DNA of 19,164 bases, from assembly GCA_946617545.1 (NCBI GenBank), contig CAMOKK010000010.1, positions 1 through 19,164 of the forward strand. Reading direction: 5' to 3'. The translations under genes and the position numbers were made by a program. Positions 7,228-14,238 of this stretch are shown piece by piece (the stretch's first letter is position 1; every line of letters starts with the position of its first letter). The DNA comes from an uncultured Bacteroidales bacterium (GTDB lineage: Bacteria > Bacteroidota > Bacteroidia > Bacteroidales > UBA932). Under the pieces are notes generated by a model. The model did no database searches. It saw nothing but the letters and a program-made list of their open reading frames with translations, and was not told the DNA's origin.

Positions 7228-7246
7228 TGTGGAACTTTGTGGAACA
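7228..7246. repeat. Tandem TGTGGAAC direct repeat between divergent promoters
   Basis: TGTGGAACT (7228-7236) and TGTGGAACA (7238-7246) are direct repeats with a 10-base period, about one helical turn. They lie between the -33 boxes of the priA-like and parA promoters. GTGGAAC is also one half of the B. subtilis-type parS palindrome. A binding site for ParB or another regulator is plausible; no complete parS palindrome is present. Confidence 0.4.
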
Positions 7247-7249
7247 ATT

Positions 7250-7281
7250 GTTGGGGATGCCGTTTTTTTTGCCTACTTTTG
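7250..7281 (+). promoter_or_regulatory. Promoter of the parA-parB operon
   Basis: TACTTTTG (7274-7281) matches TAnnTTTG, and TTG (7251-7253, preceded by G) is at the -33 position with a 20-base spacer. The leader to the ATG at 7315 would be about 28 bases and is A-rich without a Shine-Dalgarno sequence. Confidence 0.65.
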
Positions 7282-7314
7282 TAAACTTTAAAGAAGAGAA
7301 ACAAAAAGAGTTTT

Positions 7315-8091
7315 ATGGGAAAAATCATTGCGATAGCCAATCAGAAGGGTGGTGTGGGCAAAACCACCACGGCCATCAACCTGGCCGCCTCGCTGGCTGC
7401 CCTGGAGAAGAATGTCCTGGTAATAGACGCAGACCCTCAGGCCAATACCACTTCCGGCCTCAATTTCGACCCGGAGAACGAGCAGCACCGCACGCTCTAT
7501 GAGATTCTCATCGGCAAAATTGCCGCTTCGGACGCCCTCATCCAGACAGAGCTTCCCAAATTGCACATGATTCCCTCCCACATCAACCTGGTGGGTGCAG
7601 AAATCGAGCTGCTGGAAACTCCGGACCGCGAATCCATCCTCAAGAAGGCCCTGGCCCCCCTCAAAGACCAGTATGACTATATTATTATAGACTGCTCCCC
7701 TTCCCTGGGGCTCATAACCGTGAACTGCCTTACCGCAGCGGATTCCGTCATGATTCCCGTGCAGCCGGAGTTCTTTGCCCTGGAAGGCCTGGCCAAACTG
7801 ATTCAGACCATCCGCCTGGTGCAGAACGGAATCAACCCCTCCCTTACCATCGAGGGCTTTGTGGTTACCATGTACGACGGCCGCACCAAGGTACACAACC
7901 AGGTGGTGGCCCAGCTCCGGGACCACTTCAAGGACATGGTGTTCAATACCGTCATCCAGCGCAGCATCCGCCTGAGCGAGGCGCCCAGCTACGGAAAGCC
8001 CATCATCCTGTACGACGTGATGAACAACGGCACCTCCAATTACCTCAATCTGGCAAAAGAAGTTTTAGACAAGAATAAAGATGGCGAATAA
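7315..8091 (+). CDS. parA: ParA/Soj chromosome-partitioning ATPase
   Basis: The 258-residue protein has the deviant Walker A motif KGGVGKTT at residues 11-18 and IIIDCSPSLG as the Walker B region. VIDADPQANTT, QPEFFALEGL and RSIRLSEAPSYGKPI are signature blocks of chromosomal Soj/ParA. ATP-dependent dimers bind the nucleoid and move ParB-parS complexes towards the cell poles. The length is normal for the small chromosomal type, which lacks the N-terminal DNA-binding domain of plasmid ParA. The gene leads a four-gene unit and overlaps parB by 11 bases. The start follows a good promoter (7250-7281); the possible repeat operator just upstream could allow autoregulation. Confidence 0.95.
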   Translation: MGKIIAIANQKGGVGKTTTAINLAASLAALEKNVLVIDADPQANTTSGLNFDPENEQHRTLYEILIGKIAASDALIQTELPKLHMIPSHINLVGAEIELLETPDRESILKKALAPLKDQYDYIIIDCSPSLGLITVNCLTAADSVMIPVQPEFFALEGLAKLIQTIRLVQNGINPSLTIEGFVVTMYDGRTKVHNQVVAQLRDHFKDMVFNTVIQRSIRLSEAPSYGKPIILYDVMNNGTSNYLNLAKEVLDKNKDGE

Positions 8092-8998
8092 TGCGTCCCG
8101 CCTGGGAAAGGGCCTGGGTGCCCTCCTGGGAGGAGAAGACCTCTCCGAGCTCCGCAAACCCGTAGGATATATCAACAAACAGGTGGTCACCGAGACCGTC
8201 CAACCCCAGGACACCTCGGATGTGCTCCGCATCCCCGTGGGCCTCATAGAGCCCAACCCCTACCAGCCCAGAATGAGCTTTGATGCCGATGCCATGCAGG
8301 AGCTCTCGGAGTCCATCCGCACCTTCGGCCTCATCCAGCCCATCACGGTGCGCCGCAAGGGAGAGAAATACCAGATTATCAGCGGTGAGCGCCGGTACCG
8401 CGCCTCCATCATGGCCGGCATGGAAATGGTTCCCGCCTATATCCGTGACGCTTCCGAGCAGGGCATGCTGGAGATGGCCATCGTGGAGAATATCCAGCGG
8501 GAAAACCTGGACCCTATCGAGGTGGCCATGAGTTATCAGCGCCTGATGGAGGAGTGCAATCTCACCCAGGAGCAGATGGCCGACCGCGTGGGCAAGAAAA
8601 GGGCTTCCGTAGCCAATCAGCTTCGTCTGCTGAAACTGCCCGCCAAGGTCCAGCACGACCTCAAGGTGGGCCTTCTGAGCGTGGGACATGCCAAGGTGCT
8701 GCTGGGCGTGGAAGACCCTGTGGCCCAGGAAATGCTCTGTGACCTCATTGTCAAGGGCGGCCTGTCCGTGCGCCAGCTGGAAGAGAAAATCAAGTCCTTG
8801 GACAAGAAGCCGGCTGCTCCCAAGGAAGACCCCGGCGCCCTTCCGGAAATGTACTACAAGCTTCTGGAAAACGTGGGCAAGTACTTCGGGGACAATCTCT
8901 CTCTCCGCCGCAGCCGGGAAGGAAAGGGCACCCTTACCATCAAGTTTGAATCCGATGCCCAGATGGAGCAGTTCCTCCGCGCCCTGGAGCAGAGATGA
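8081..8998 (+). CDS. parB: ParB/Spo0J chromosome-partitioning protein
   Basis: The 305-residue protein opens with RLGKGLGALLGG, the typical N-terminal ParA-contact segment. The ParB/sulfiredoxin CTP-binding domain follows: IEPNPYQPR (56-64), GLIQPITVR, GERRYRAS (102-109) and ENIQRENLDP (136-145). A helix-turn-helix for parS binding lies at about 160-185 (LTQEQMADRVGKKRASVANQL). The C-terminal dimerisation part is about residues 235-305. It would load at parS and spread as a CTP-dependent clamp. The ATG at 8081 lies inside the end of parA, and its stop overlaps the next start (ATGA), so the genes are translationally coupled. No full parS palindrome is seen in the window. Confidence 0.95.
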   Translation: MANNASRLGKGLGALLGGEDLSELRKPVGYINKQVVTETVQPQDTSDVLRIPVGLIEPNPYQPRMSFDADAMQELSESIRTFGLIQPITVRRKGEKYQIISGERRYRASIMAGMEMVPAYIRDASEQGMLEMAIVENIQRENLDPIEVAMSYQRLMEECNLTQEQMADRVGKKRASVANQLRLLKLPAKVQHDLKVGLLSVGHAKVLLGVEDPVAQEMLCDLIVKGGLSVRQLEEKIKSLDKKPAAPKEDPGALPEMYYKLLENVGKYFGDNLSLRRSREGKGTLTIKFESDAQMEQFLRALEQR

Positions 8999-9903
8999 GT
9001 CTGAGAAAACTCATAGCGCTGGCGGCGGGGTGCATGTTTTTTATGCTGCCCCTTCAGGCGCAATACAGAGACGACCAATTCAAACGGGACGCCTTTACCC
9101 AAACCTATGCCGACACCACGGATAAAGCCAAGACGGACACCAGTTCCCTTTTCAGTTTCCGGGAGTTTTTCGGCGGGCTGGCCCATAAGAACACGGCTTC
9201 GCTCAAAAACTTGTCCATCGGCTCGGCCGTTTTCATCGGCGGCAACCAGATTTACCACAAACAGTACTGGAAGCTGCCCATCATCTATGGCGGAATCGGG
9301 GCCGGCATCTATGGCGGCATCCGCTTCAACCAGCTGTACAAGACCACCCAGGACACCAAATACAAGACCTACAGTACCCTTTCTTATATAGGGGCCGGTT
9401 TGGTCTGGTGGGGTTCCATCATGGATGGCGTGGTCTGCTACAAGGGAAACCGGAAACCGGATCCGGGCAAGGCCACGGTTTACTCCCTTCTGCTGCCCGG
9501 CCTGGGCCAGATTTATAACGGCGAGTTCTGGAAAGTGCCCATCTACTGGGGCCTGATGGCCGCCAGCGTCCACTTCATCATAGACAACCAGACCCAGTAT
9601 ATGCGCTGGAAATGGACGTACGACCAGGCCACCAATACCTTGGAAGGCATGTCCTCCCCTCCCCAGAGCGCAGAGAATGCCAAGTACTACCGGGATTCCT
9701 TCCGGCGTTACAGGGATTATTCCGTCCTGGCGCTGGCCATTTCCTATCTGCTTCAAGTCATTGACGCCAACGTATTTGCCTACATGCAGGACTTCGAGCT
9801 CACGGACGACATCAGCATGAAGGTGCAGCCCTCCGTCCAGCCTCTTGACAGTTATGCCATGGCACCCCCGGCGGTGGGACTCTCCGTCGGCCTTAAGTTT
9901 TAA
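8995..9903 (+). CDS. DUF5683-family envelope protein
   Basis: The 302-residue protein has an N-terminal signal peptide ending near AQA (Leu-Gln-Ala-Gln, residues 20-23). Hydrophobic, glycine-rich segments follow (LPIIYGGIGAGIYGG; LSYIGAGLVWWGSIM). The block LPGLGQIYNGEFWKVPIYWG is the hallmark of DUF5683, found in Bacteroidota and, as I recall, often encoded directly behind parB. It probably sits in the envelope with several membrane segments; function unknown. Start and stop overlap with parB as ATGA, and the lytic transglycosylase begins three bases after its stop, so it is firmly within the segregation operon. A role linking the nucleoid or cell pole to the envelope is only a contextual guess. 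Confidence 0.82.
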   Translation: MSLRKLIALAAGCMFFMLPLQAQYRDDQFKRDAFTQTYADTTDKAKTDTSSLFSFREFFGGLAHKNTASLKNLSIGSAVFIGGNQIYHKQYWKLPIIYGGIGAGIYGGIRFNQLYKTTQDTKYKTYSTLSYIGAGLVWWGSIMDGVVCYKGNRKPDPGKATVYSLLLPGLGQIYNGEFWKVPIYWGLMAASVHFIIDNQTQYMRWKWTYDQATNTLEGMSSPPQSAENAKYYRDSFRRYRDYSVLALAISYLLQVIDANVFAYMQDFELTDDISMKVQPSVQPLDSYAMAPPAVGLSVGLKF

Positions 9904-9906
9904 ATT

Positions 9907-11316
9907 ATGAAAAAAATCATCCTCATAAGCCTTTCCTTCCTTCTTTTCTTTCTTCCGGCCGATGCCCAGCGCAAGAGCCGCAAGCAGCTTGAAGCGGAGA
10001 ATGAGCAGCTAAACAAACGCATTGCCGCCTTGGAGGCCGAAGTGGCCGCTTACAAGGCGGACGCCGTAGACCGGGAATACATAGAGGAAGAGCTGTCCGG
10101 AGAGAACGAGAACAAAGTGTCGGCCGGTCTGGAGGACTATACGTCTGAAAGCACGGACACCCTCCTGAGCCAGTGGTACATGCACAGGCAGTCGCGCATC
10201 CCGGGCCGGGAGCAGTACAATATGGATTCGGTGGTGTTCTCCACCGATGTTCCCGACAGCGTCCTGATGCGCCGCCTGGAGCAGATGAACTCCTTCATCA
10301 CCCTTCCCTTCAACGAGACGGTGAAAAACTACATGGTGCTGTATTCGGAGAAGATGCCCACCAAGATGTCAGAGATGATGGGCCTCTCGCAGTACTATTT
10401 CCCGCTCATTGAGGAAACCTTCCGCCGCTACGACATTCCCCTGGAACTCAAGTATGTAGCCATCATAGAAAGCGCCTTCAACCCCCGGGCCGAATCCCGC
10501 GTGGGCGCCAAGGGCATGTGGCAGTTCATGTACCGCACGGCCCTCAGCTACGGCCTCCGGATAGATTCCTATGCCGACGAGCGCATGGACCCCATAGCGT
10601 CCATGGATGCGGCCGCCCGCTATTTCAAGGATGCCTACCGTATCTTCGGAGACTGGTCCCTGGCTATCTCGTCCTACAACTGCGGTTCCGGCAACGTGAA
10701 CAAGGCCATCAGGCGGGCCGGCGGCCGGAGAGATTTCTGGAGCATTTACGAGTACCTTCCCCGCGAAACACGCGGCTACGTGCCGGCCATGGTGGGGGCC
10801 ATGTATGCCTTCCGCTATGCCAATGAATACGGCCTCACCCCTGCTCCCACGGCCATCCCCTCCTATGTAGACACCTTCCACGTGCACAAGAACCTGCATT
10901 TCCGCCAAATCAGCGAGGTGCTGGGTATTCCCTTGGACGACGTGCGGGACCTCAATCCCATGTACTACAAGGACATCGTTCCCGGTGCCCATTCCGACGA
11001 AGTAATCCGCCTTCCCTTCAACTACACATCGGCCTTCATTGATATGCAGGACAGCATTTACCGCTATAAGGCCGATGTCCTCTTTGCCACCAGCATCGAA
11101 GACGGGCGGGAGTCCGTGAACGGAAAGAAGGTGGCAACTCCGCGCCCCTCCGAAAGCGGAAGGGCGAAGTGGGTCTATTACCGCGTCAAATCCGGGGACA
11201 ACCTGGGCAAGATTGCCCGCAGAAACCACACCACCGTGCGCCAGCTCAAGAGCTGGAACAATCTGAGGAGTGACCGGATTGCCGTGGGGCAGCGCCTGAA
11301 AGTGGGAAAACGCTAA
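9907..11316 (+). CDS. MltD-like lytic transglycosylase with LysM domain
   Basis: The 469-residue protein has a signal peptide (1-20, ending ADA). A short coiled coil rich in Glu/Leu follows (about 26-55). The transglycosylase (SLT) domain is at about 170-300, with catalytic Glu188 in AIIESAFNP, then GAKGMWQFM and SSYNCGSGNV. A degenerate LysM lies around 327-373 and a clear C-terminal LysM at about 422-469 (YRVKSGDNLGKIARRN to VGQRLKV). It should cleave the MurNAc-GlcNAc bond in periplasmic peptidoglycan to give anhydro-muropeptides, with LysM domains binding glycan. This is the MltD layout, although E. coli MltD is a lipoprotein and this one has no lipobox Cys. Last gene of the parAB unit; its stop is directly adjacent to that of adk on the other strand. 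Confidence 0.92.
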   Translation: MKKIILISLSFLLFFLPADAQRKSRKQLEAENEQLNKRIAALEAEVAAYKADAVDREYIEEELSGENENKVSAGLEDYTSESTDTLLSQWYMHRQSRIPGREQYNMDSVVFSTDVPDSVLMRRLEQMNSFITLPFNETVKNYMVLYSEKMPTKMSEMMGLSQYYFPLIEETFRRYDIPLELKYVAIIESAFNPRAESRVGAKGMWQFMYRTALSYGLRIDSYADERMDPIASMDAAARYFKDAYRIFGDWSLAISSYNCGSGNVNKAIRRAGGRRDFWSIYEYLPRETRGYVPAMVGAMYAFRYANEYGLTPAPTAIPSYVDTFHVHKNLHFRQISEVLGIPLDDVRDLNPMYYKDIVPGAHSDEVIRLPFNYTSAFIDMQDSIYRYKADVLFATSIEDGRESVNGKKVATPRPSESGRAKWVYYRVKSGDNLGKIARRNHTTVRQLKSWNNLRSDRIAVGQRLKVGKR

Positions 11317-11889
11317 TCAGAACTTGTCCATAGCGGAGAAAATCCTCTCCCGCACCTGTTCGATGGTGCCAACACCGTCAATTTCGCTGTATTTGCCGGC
11401 CTTCTTGTAGAACGCAATCAGGGGTTCCGTCTTGTCGTGATATGTCTTGATGCGGTTTTCCACCACTTCGGGACGGGCGTCGTCGGCCCTTCCTTCTATT
11501 TGGGCCCGATGGGCAATCCGCTCATGGATGAGGGCGTCGGGAATCATGATGGAAACGCAGGCCGTCACCTGCTCGCCTCTCTTCGCCAGGATAGCATCCA
11601 AGGCCTCCGCCTGGGCCAAGGTGCGCGGGAAGCCGTCCAAAAGGAAGCCCTTCACACCCTTGACAGACTGGAATTTGTCTTCTATCATGCCTTCCACCAC
11701 GGAGTCCGGGACCAGGTTGCCGGCCTCTATGAGTGCTTTGGCCTGAAGCCCCAGGGGCGTTCCGGCGGCAATTTCGCTGCGGAGGAGTTCTCCGGTAGAA
11801 AGGTGGCAAAGGTTGAAGCGCTCCACCATAGCGCCGGCCTGGGTGCCCTTACCGGCACCGGGAGGACCAAATAGCACGAAAAATTTCAT
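11317..11889 (-). CDS. adk: Adenylate kinase
   Basis: The 190-residue protein starts with FVLFGPPGAGKGTQ, the Walker A loop. LSTGELLRSEI, GFLLDGFPRTLAQAEAL and RADDARPEVVENRI follow, all adenylate kinase landmarks. The LID between RAQIEGR and RADD is short, without zinc cysteines, as in the short-type enzymes. It interconverts ATP + AMP and two ADP in the cytosol. The open frame extends upstream to 11991 but that extension lies in another frame of hpt; the ATG at 11889 places the P-loop directly at the N terminus as in homologues. It starts one base after the hpt stop, forming a two-gene purine operon. Its stop abuts that of the convergent transglycosylase gene with no space between. Confidence 0.95.
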   Translation of the reverse strand: MKFFVLFGPPGAGKGTQAGAMVERFNLCHLSTGELLRSEIAAGTPLGLQAKALIEAGNLVPDSVVEGMIEDKFQSVKGVKGFLLDGFPRTLAQAEALDAILAKRGEQVTACVSIMIPDALIHERIAHRAQIEGRADDARPEVVENRIKTYHDKTEPLIAFYKKAGKYSEIDGVGTIEQVRERIFSAMDKF

Positions 11890-11890
11890 A

Positions 11891-12442
11891 TTATTCGTCC
11901 AAAACGTAAATGTCCTTGATATTGCGGCCCAGCTCGTCATAATCCAGGCCGAAGCCCACGATGAAACGGTTGGGAATCTCCATGGCCACATAATCCAGCT
12001 TGACGTCCTTCTTGTACACCTCTTTCTTCAGCAGCATGGTGCACACGCGGGCGTCCTTCACCTTCCGCTCCTTCAGGAGCTGCGACATGGCCACAATGGT
12101 ATTGCCGGTATCTACGATGTCTTCCACTATAATGACCCGCTTCCCTTCCAAATGGGCCGGCAGCGGCACTTCCGTTTTTACCACCCCGGTAGACTGGGTT
12201 CCCTCATAGGAAGAAAGCTTGCAGGCTTTCAGTTCCAGCGGGAAATGCACGCGCTTGAGAAGCTCGGCCGCAAAGATAACGGCACCGTTCAGCGTGCACA
12301 GAAGGATGACAGGGTCTTCATCGGTGGCCTGGGCATAATCTTGATTGAGCCGCTCTGCCACAGCATCGATGGCCTTTTCAATTTGCTCGTTGGGGATAAA
12401 GAGTTTGAAGGTTTTGTCGTGAAGCTTGACTTTGTTTTCCAT
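11891..12442 (-). CDS. hpt: Hypoxanthine phosphoribosyltransferase
   Basis: The 183-residue protein has the PRPP-binding motif VIIVEDIVDTGNT. Upstream are LNGAVIFAAELLKRV and KLSSYEGTQSTG, the flexible active-site loop of purine phosphoribosyltransferases, and downstream IPNRFIVGFGLDYDELGRN. It converts hypoxanthine (and usually guanine) plus PRPP into IMP/GMP in the cytosol. ATG 12442 (MENKVKLHDK) is preferred over the upstream in-frame ATG at 12484 because the family begins here and a -7 promoter element lies between them. It is first gene of the hpt-adk unit. Family length is normal. Confidence 0.94.
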   Translation of the reverse strand: MENKVKLHDKTFKLFIPNEQIEKAIDAVAERLNQDYAQATDEDPVILLCTLNGAVIFAAELLKRVHFPLELKACKLSSYEGTQSTGVVKTEVPLPAHLEGKRVIIVEDIVDTGNTIVAMSQLLKERKVKDARVCTMLLKKEVYKKDVKLDYVAMEIPNRFIVGFGLDYDELGRNIKDIYVLDE

Positions 12443-12465
12443 CGATTCTTGATTATATTTTGCTG

Positions 12466-12473
12466 CAAAATTA
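12466..12473 (-). promoter_or_regulatory. -7 element upstream of hpt
   Basis: The minus-strand sequence TAATTTTG (12473-12466) is an exact TAnnTTTG element. No good -33 TTTG is found 19-21 bases upstream (CATG at best). The predicted leader is under 20 bases to the ATG at 12442, which supports that start. Confidence 0.45.
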
Positions 12474-12559
12474 GTAAAAAACATACAAAAATCATGTGAA
12501 ACAACACAATTTATCTTACGATTCTGTGAATTCCGCTTCTGTCTGTTTAACTTGCGGCC

Positions 12560-14185
12560 ATGAGAAAATGGATTCTGGCATTTCTGATGGCATTTTTACC
12601 GGCCTTTTCCCGGGCACAGGAAGAGTCGGTGCTCCGGGCGGCTCTCTTCCTGTCCGGAGCGTCTTCCGAGGAAGAGGTAGACCAGGAGTGGGTCTGGCGT
12701 CTGGAAACTGCCGGGAAGGTGAAAATCAATTCCGCCCGGCTCCGTCCCGGCCTGCTGACAGATTTCCAGATAGCTTCGATTGGCCGATACAGGGCCTCCT
12801 ACGGAGACATCCTATCCTGGGAGGAACTGGCCCTGGTAGACGGTTTTGACCGGGAAACGGTGCGTGTCCTCCGGCCTTTCCTTTCGCTGGAATCGCGCCG
12901 GCTTCCCGGAGCCACGGATACGGTAAAAGTCCGCTCGGAGGCCATTCTGCGGGGTACGCTCAAAAATTTCGGCATCAAGGCCAAAACAGGCACGGATACA
13001 TGGAGGGTGGGAGGAGCCTGGCGTGCGCCGGACTGGACGGCCCACGCAGAGTGGTCCGGCGGGCCGGTGCGCCTCATCATAGGAGACTTCAATGCCCGTT
13101 ACTCAGAAGGCCTGTGCTTCTGGAGCGGCTTCTCCATGGAAAGCCTGAGCACGGTAGACGCCTTTTTCAAGCGCCCCACCGGCCTCTCCCCCGTGTGGTC
13201 CTATTCCTCGACCGATGTGCACAGGGGCTTGGCGGCAGAATACGAGGGGGCCGGCTGGCGAGTCTCCGCCTTCGGGACGCTCAAAAAAGTCTTCGGCCTT
13301 CATGGTGAATATCTGGGCCGATTGGGCCAGGCAAGCGTTACGGCGGGCTGGTCGCAGGCCGATGGCTGGAGCGCTTCCATGGCCGGCAGAATGAATCTTC
13401 GGGGCTGGGATTTGGGGGCCGAGGCCGCTTTCCGACACGGTTCCCCTGCCGGAAAGGCTTCCTTGCGGAGCAGGGCCGGAGAAAACGGAAAATGGGCCCT
13501 CCAACTTCGGATTATCCCCAGCCGCTTCAGCGGAAAGAAGAACGGAGAATATGCCTTGGCGGGCGGCTATTCCCTCAAAAGCGGCCGATGGGTGCAGCTG
13601 GCCGGTCAAAGCGGCTTCGGAAGTTCTGTTCCTGCCTGGGATCTGTCTTTGACGGTGGACGCTTCCCTGCTGCCCCGCCCCGGAGTGGACCCCCGCCGTC
13701 ATCAGCTGCGGGCTTATCTGACGGGCAGCTGGCAGTTTGCATCGGCCTGGAAGGGGGAAATCCGGGTGACGGAGCGATACCGTAATTACGAGCCCTCCCG
13801 TCTCTCGCTCAGAGGAAGCATCCAGTTTTCCAGCGGTCCCTGGCTTTCCGTTCTCCGCGCCGAGGGCGTTCATTGTAAAGACTGGGGCTGCCTCTGCTAT
13901 TTGGAAGGAGGATATAAAGGCACTTCCCTTCAGGCCTATCTGCGTTTCAGCGGCTTTTCTATCGCGAACTGGGACGACCGCATCTATGTTTATGAACGGG
14001 ATGCGCCGGGGAATTTCTCCGTTCCGGCCTATTCCGGAAAAGGAATTTCCCTGCAGGGAATGGCAGGATACAAACTTCGCCTGGGCAAATGGACTTTGAA
14101 AGCCTATTTGCGGGGCGGGTACATGATAAGGGTGCAGAAAGAACCGTCTCCTACGCTGGCCGTGCAGTTACAGGTTCAAAGATAG
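12560..14185 (+). CDS. Helix-hairpin-helix domain outer-membrane beta-barrel protein
   Basis: The 541-residue protein begins with a signal peptide (cleavage near SRA-Q, residues 17-20). A ComEA-like helix-hairpin-helix region follows at about 54-110 (VKINSARLRPGLLTDFQI; RASYGDILSWEELALVDGFD). The rest is rich in alternating aromatic and polar strands typical of a beta-barrel, including IIGDFNARYSEGLCFWSGF. This two-part layout is recurrent in Bacteroidota, where I know no assigned function; the HhH part would be periplasmic and the barrel in the outer membrane. Bacteroides homologues, as I recall, are usually longer. No exact promoter was found; a TTTG-19-TATATTTTG arrangement at 12431-12462 is a possible imperfect one. 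Divergent from hpt, and 53 bases before the next gene, which has its own promoter. Confidence 0.75.
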   Translation: MRKWILAFLMAFLPAFSRAQEESVLRAALFLSGASSEEEVDQEWVWRLETAGKVKINSARLRPGLLTDFQIASIGRYRASYGDILSWEELALVDGFDRETVRVLRPFLSLESRRLPGATDTVKVRSEAILRGTLKNFGIKAKTGTDTWRVGGAWRAPDWTAHAEWSGGPVRLIIGDFNARYSEGLCFWSGFSMESLSTVDAFFKRPTGLSPVWSYSSTDVHRGLAAEYEGAGWRVSAFGTLKKVFGLHGEYLGRLGQASVTAGWSQADGWSASMAGRMNLRGWDLGAEAAFRHGSPAGKASLRSRAGENGKWALQLRIIPSRFSGKKNGEYALAGGYSLKSGRWVQLAGQSGFGSSVPAWDLSLTVDASLLPRPGVDPRRHQLRAYLTGSWQFASAWKGEIRVTERYRNYEPSRLSLRGSIQFSSGPWLSVLRAEGVHCKDWGCLCYLEGGYKGTSLQAYLRFSGFSIANWDDRIYVYERDAPGNFSVPAYSGKGISLQGMAGYKLRLGKWTLKAYLRGGYMIRVQKEPSPTLAVQLQVQR

Positions 14186-14207
14186 AGAATTATTCCTTGA
14201 AAATGTG

Positions 14208-14215
14208 TATATTTG
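14208..14215 (+). promoter_or_regulatory. -7 element upstream of the MMPL exporter operon
   Basis: TATATTTG (14208-14215) is an exact TAnnTTTG element, identical to the one at 1423-1430. No convincing -33 box is visible. Initiation near 14221 leaves about 18 bases before the ATG at 14239, which supports that start over the longer open frame from 14089. Confidence 0.5.
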
Positions 14216-14238
14216 TAGGTTTTAATAAACGAACGCTT

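Noticed and set aside
7188..7340. 51-codon N-terminal extension of the PriA-like protein
   Set aside because: It runs through both divergent promoters and into parA, is Lys/Phe-rich without similarity to PriA, and the domain begins at the ATG at 7187.
10874..10890. TTCCACGTGCAC, resembling a parS palindrome
   Set aside because: Only the left half and centre fit the parS consensus; the right half does not. It lies inside the transglycosylase coding region and is explained by coding sequence.
12495..12503. TGTGAAACA half-site matching one arm of parS upstream of hpt
   Set aside because: The opposite arm does not match, and a single 8-base hit is expected by chance in a window of this size.
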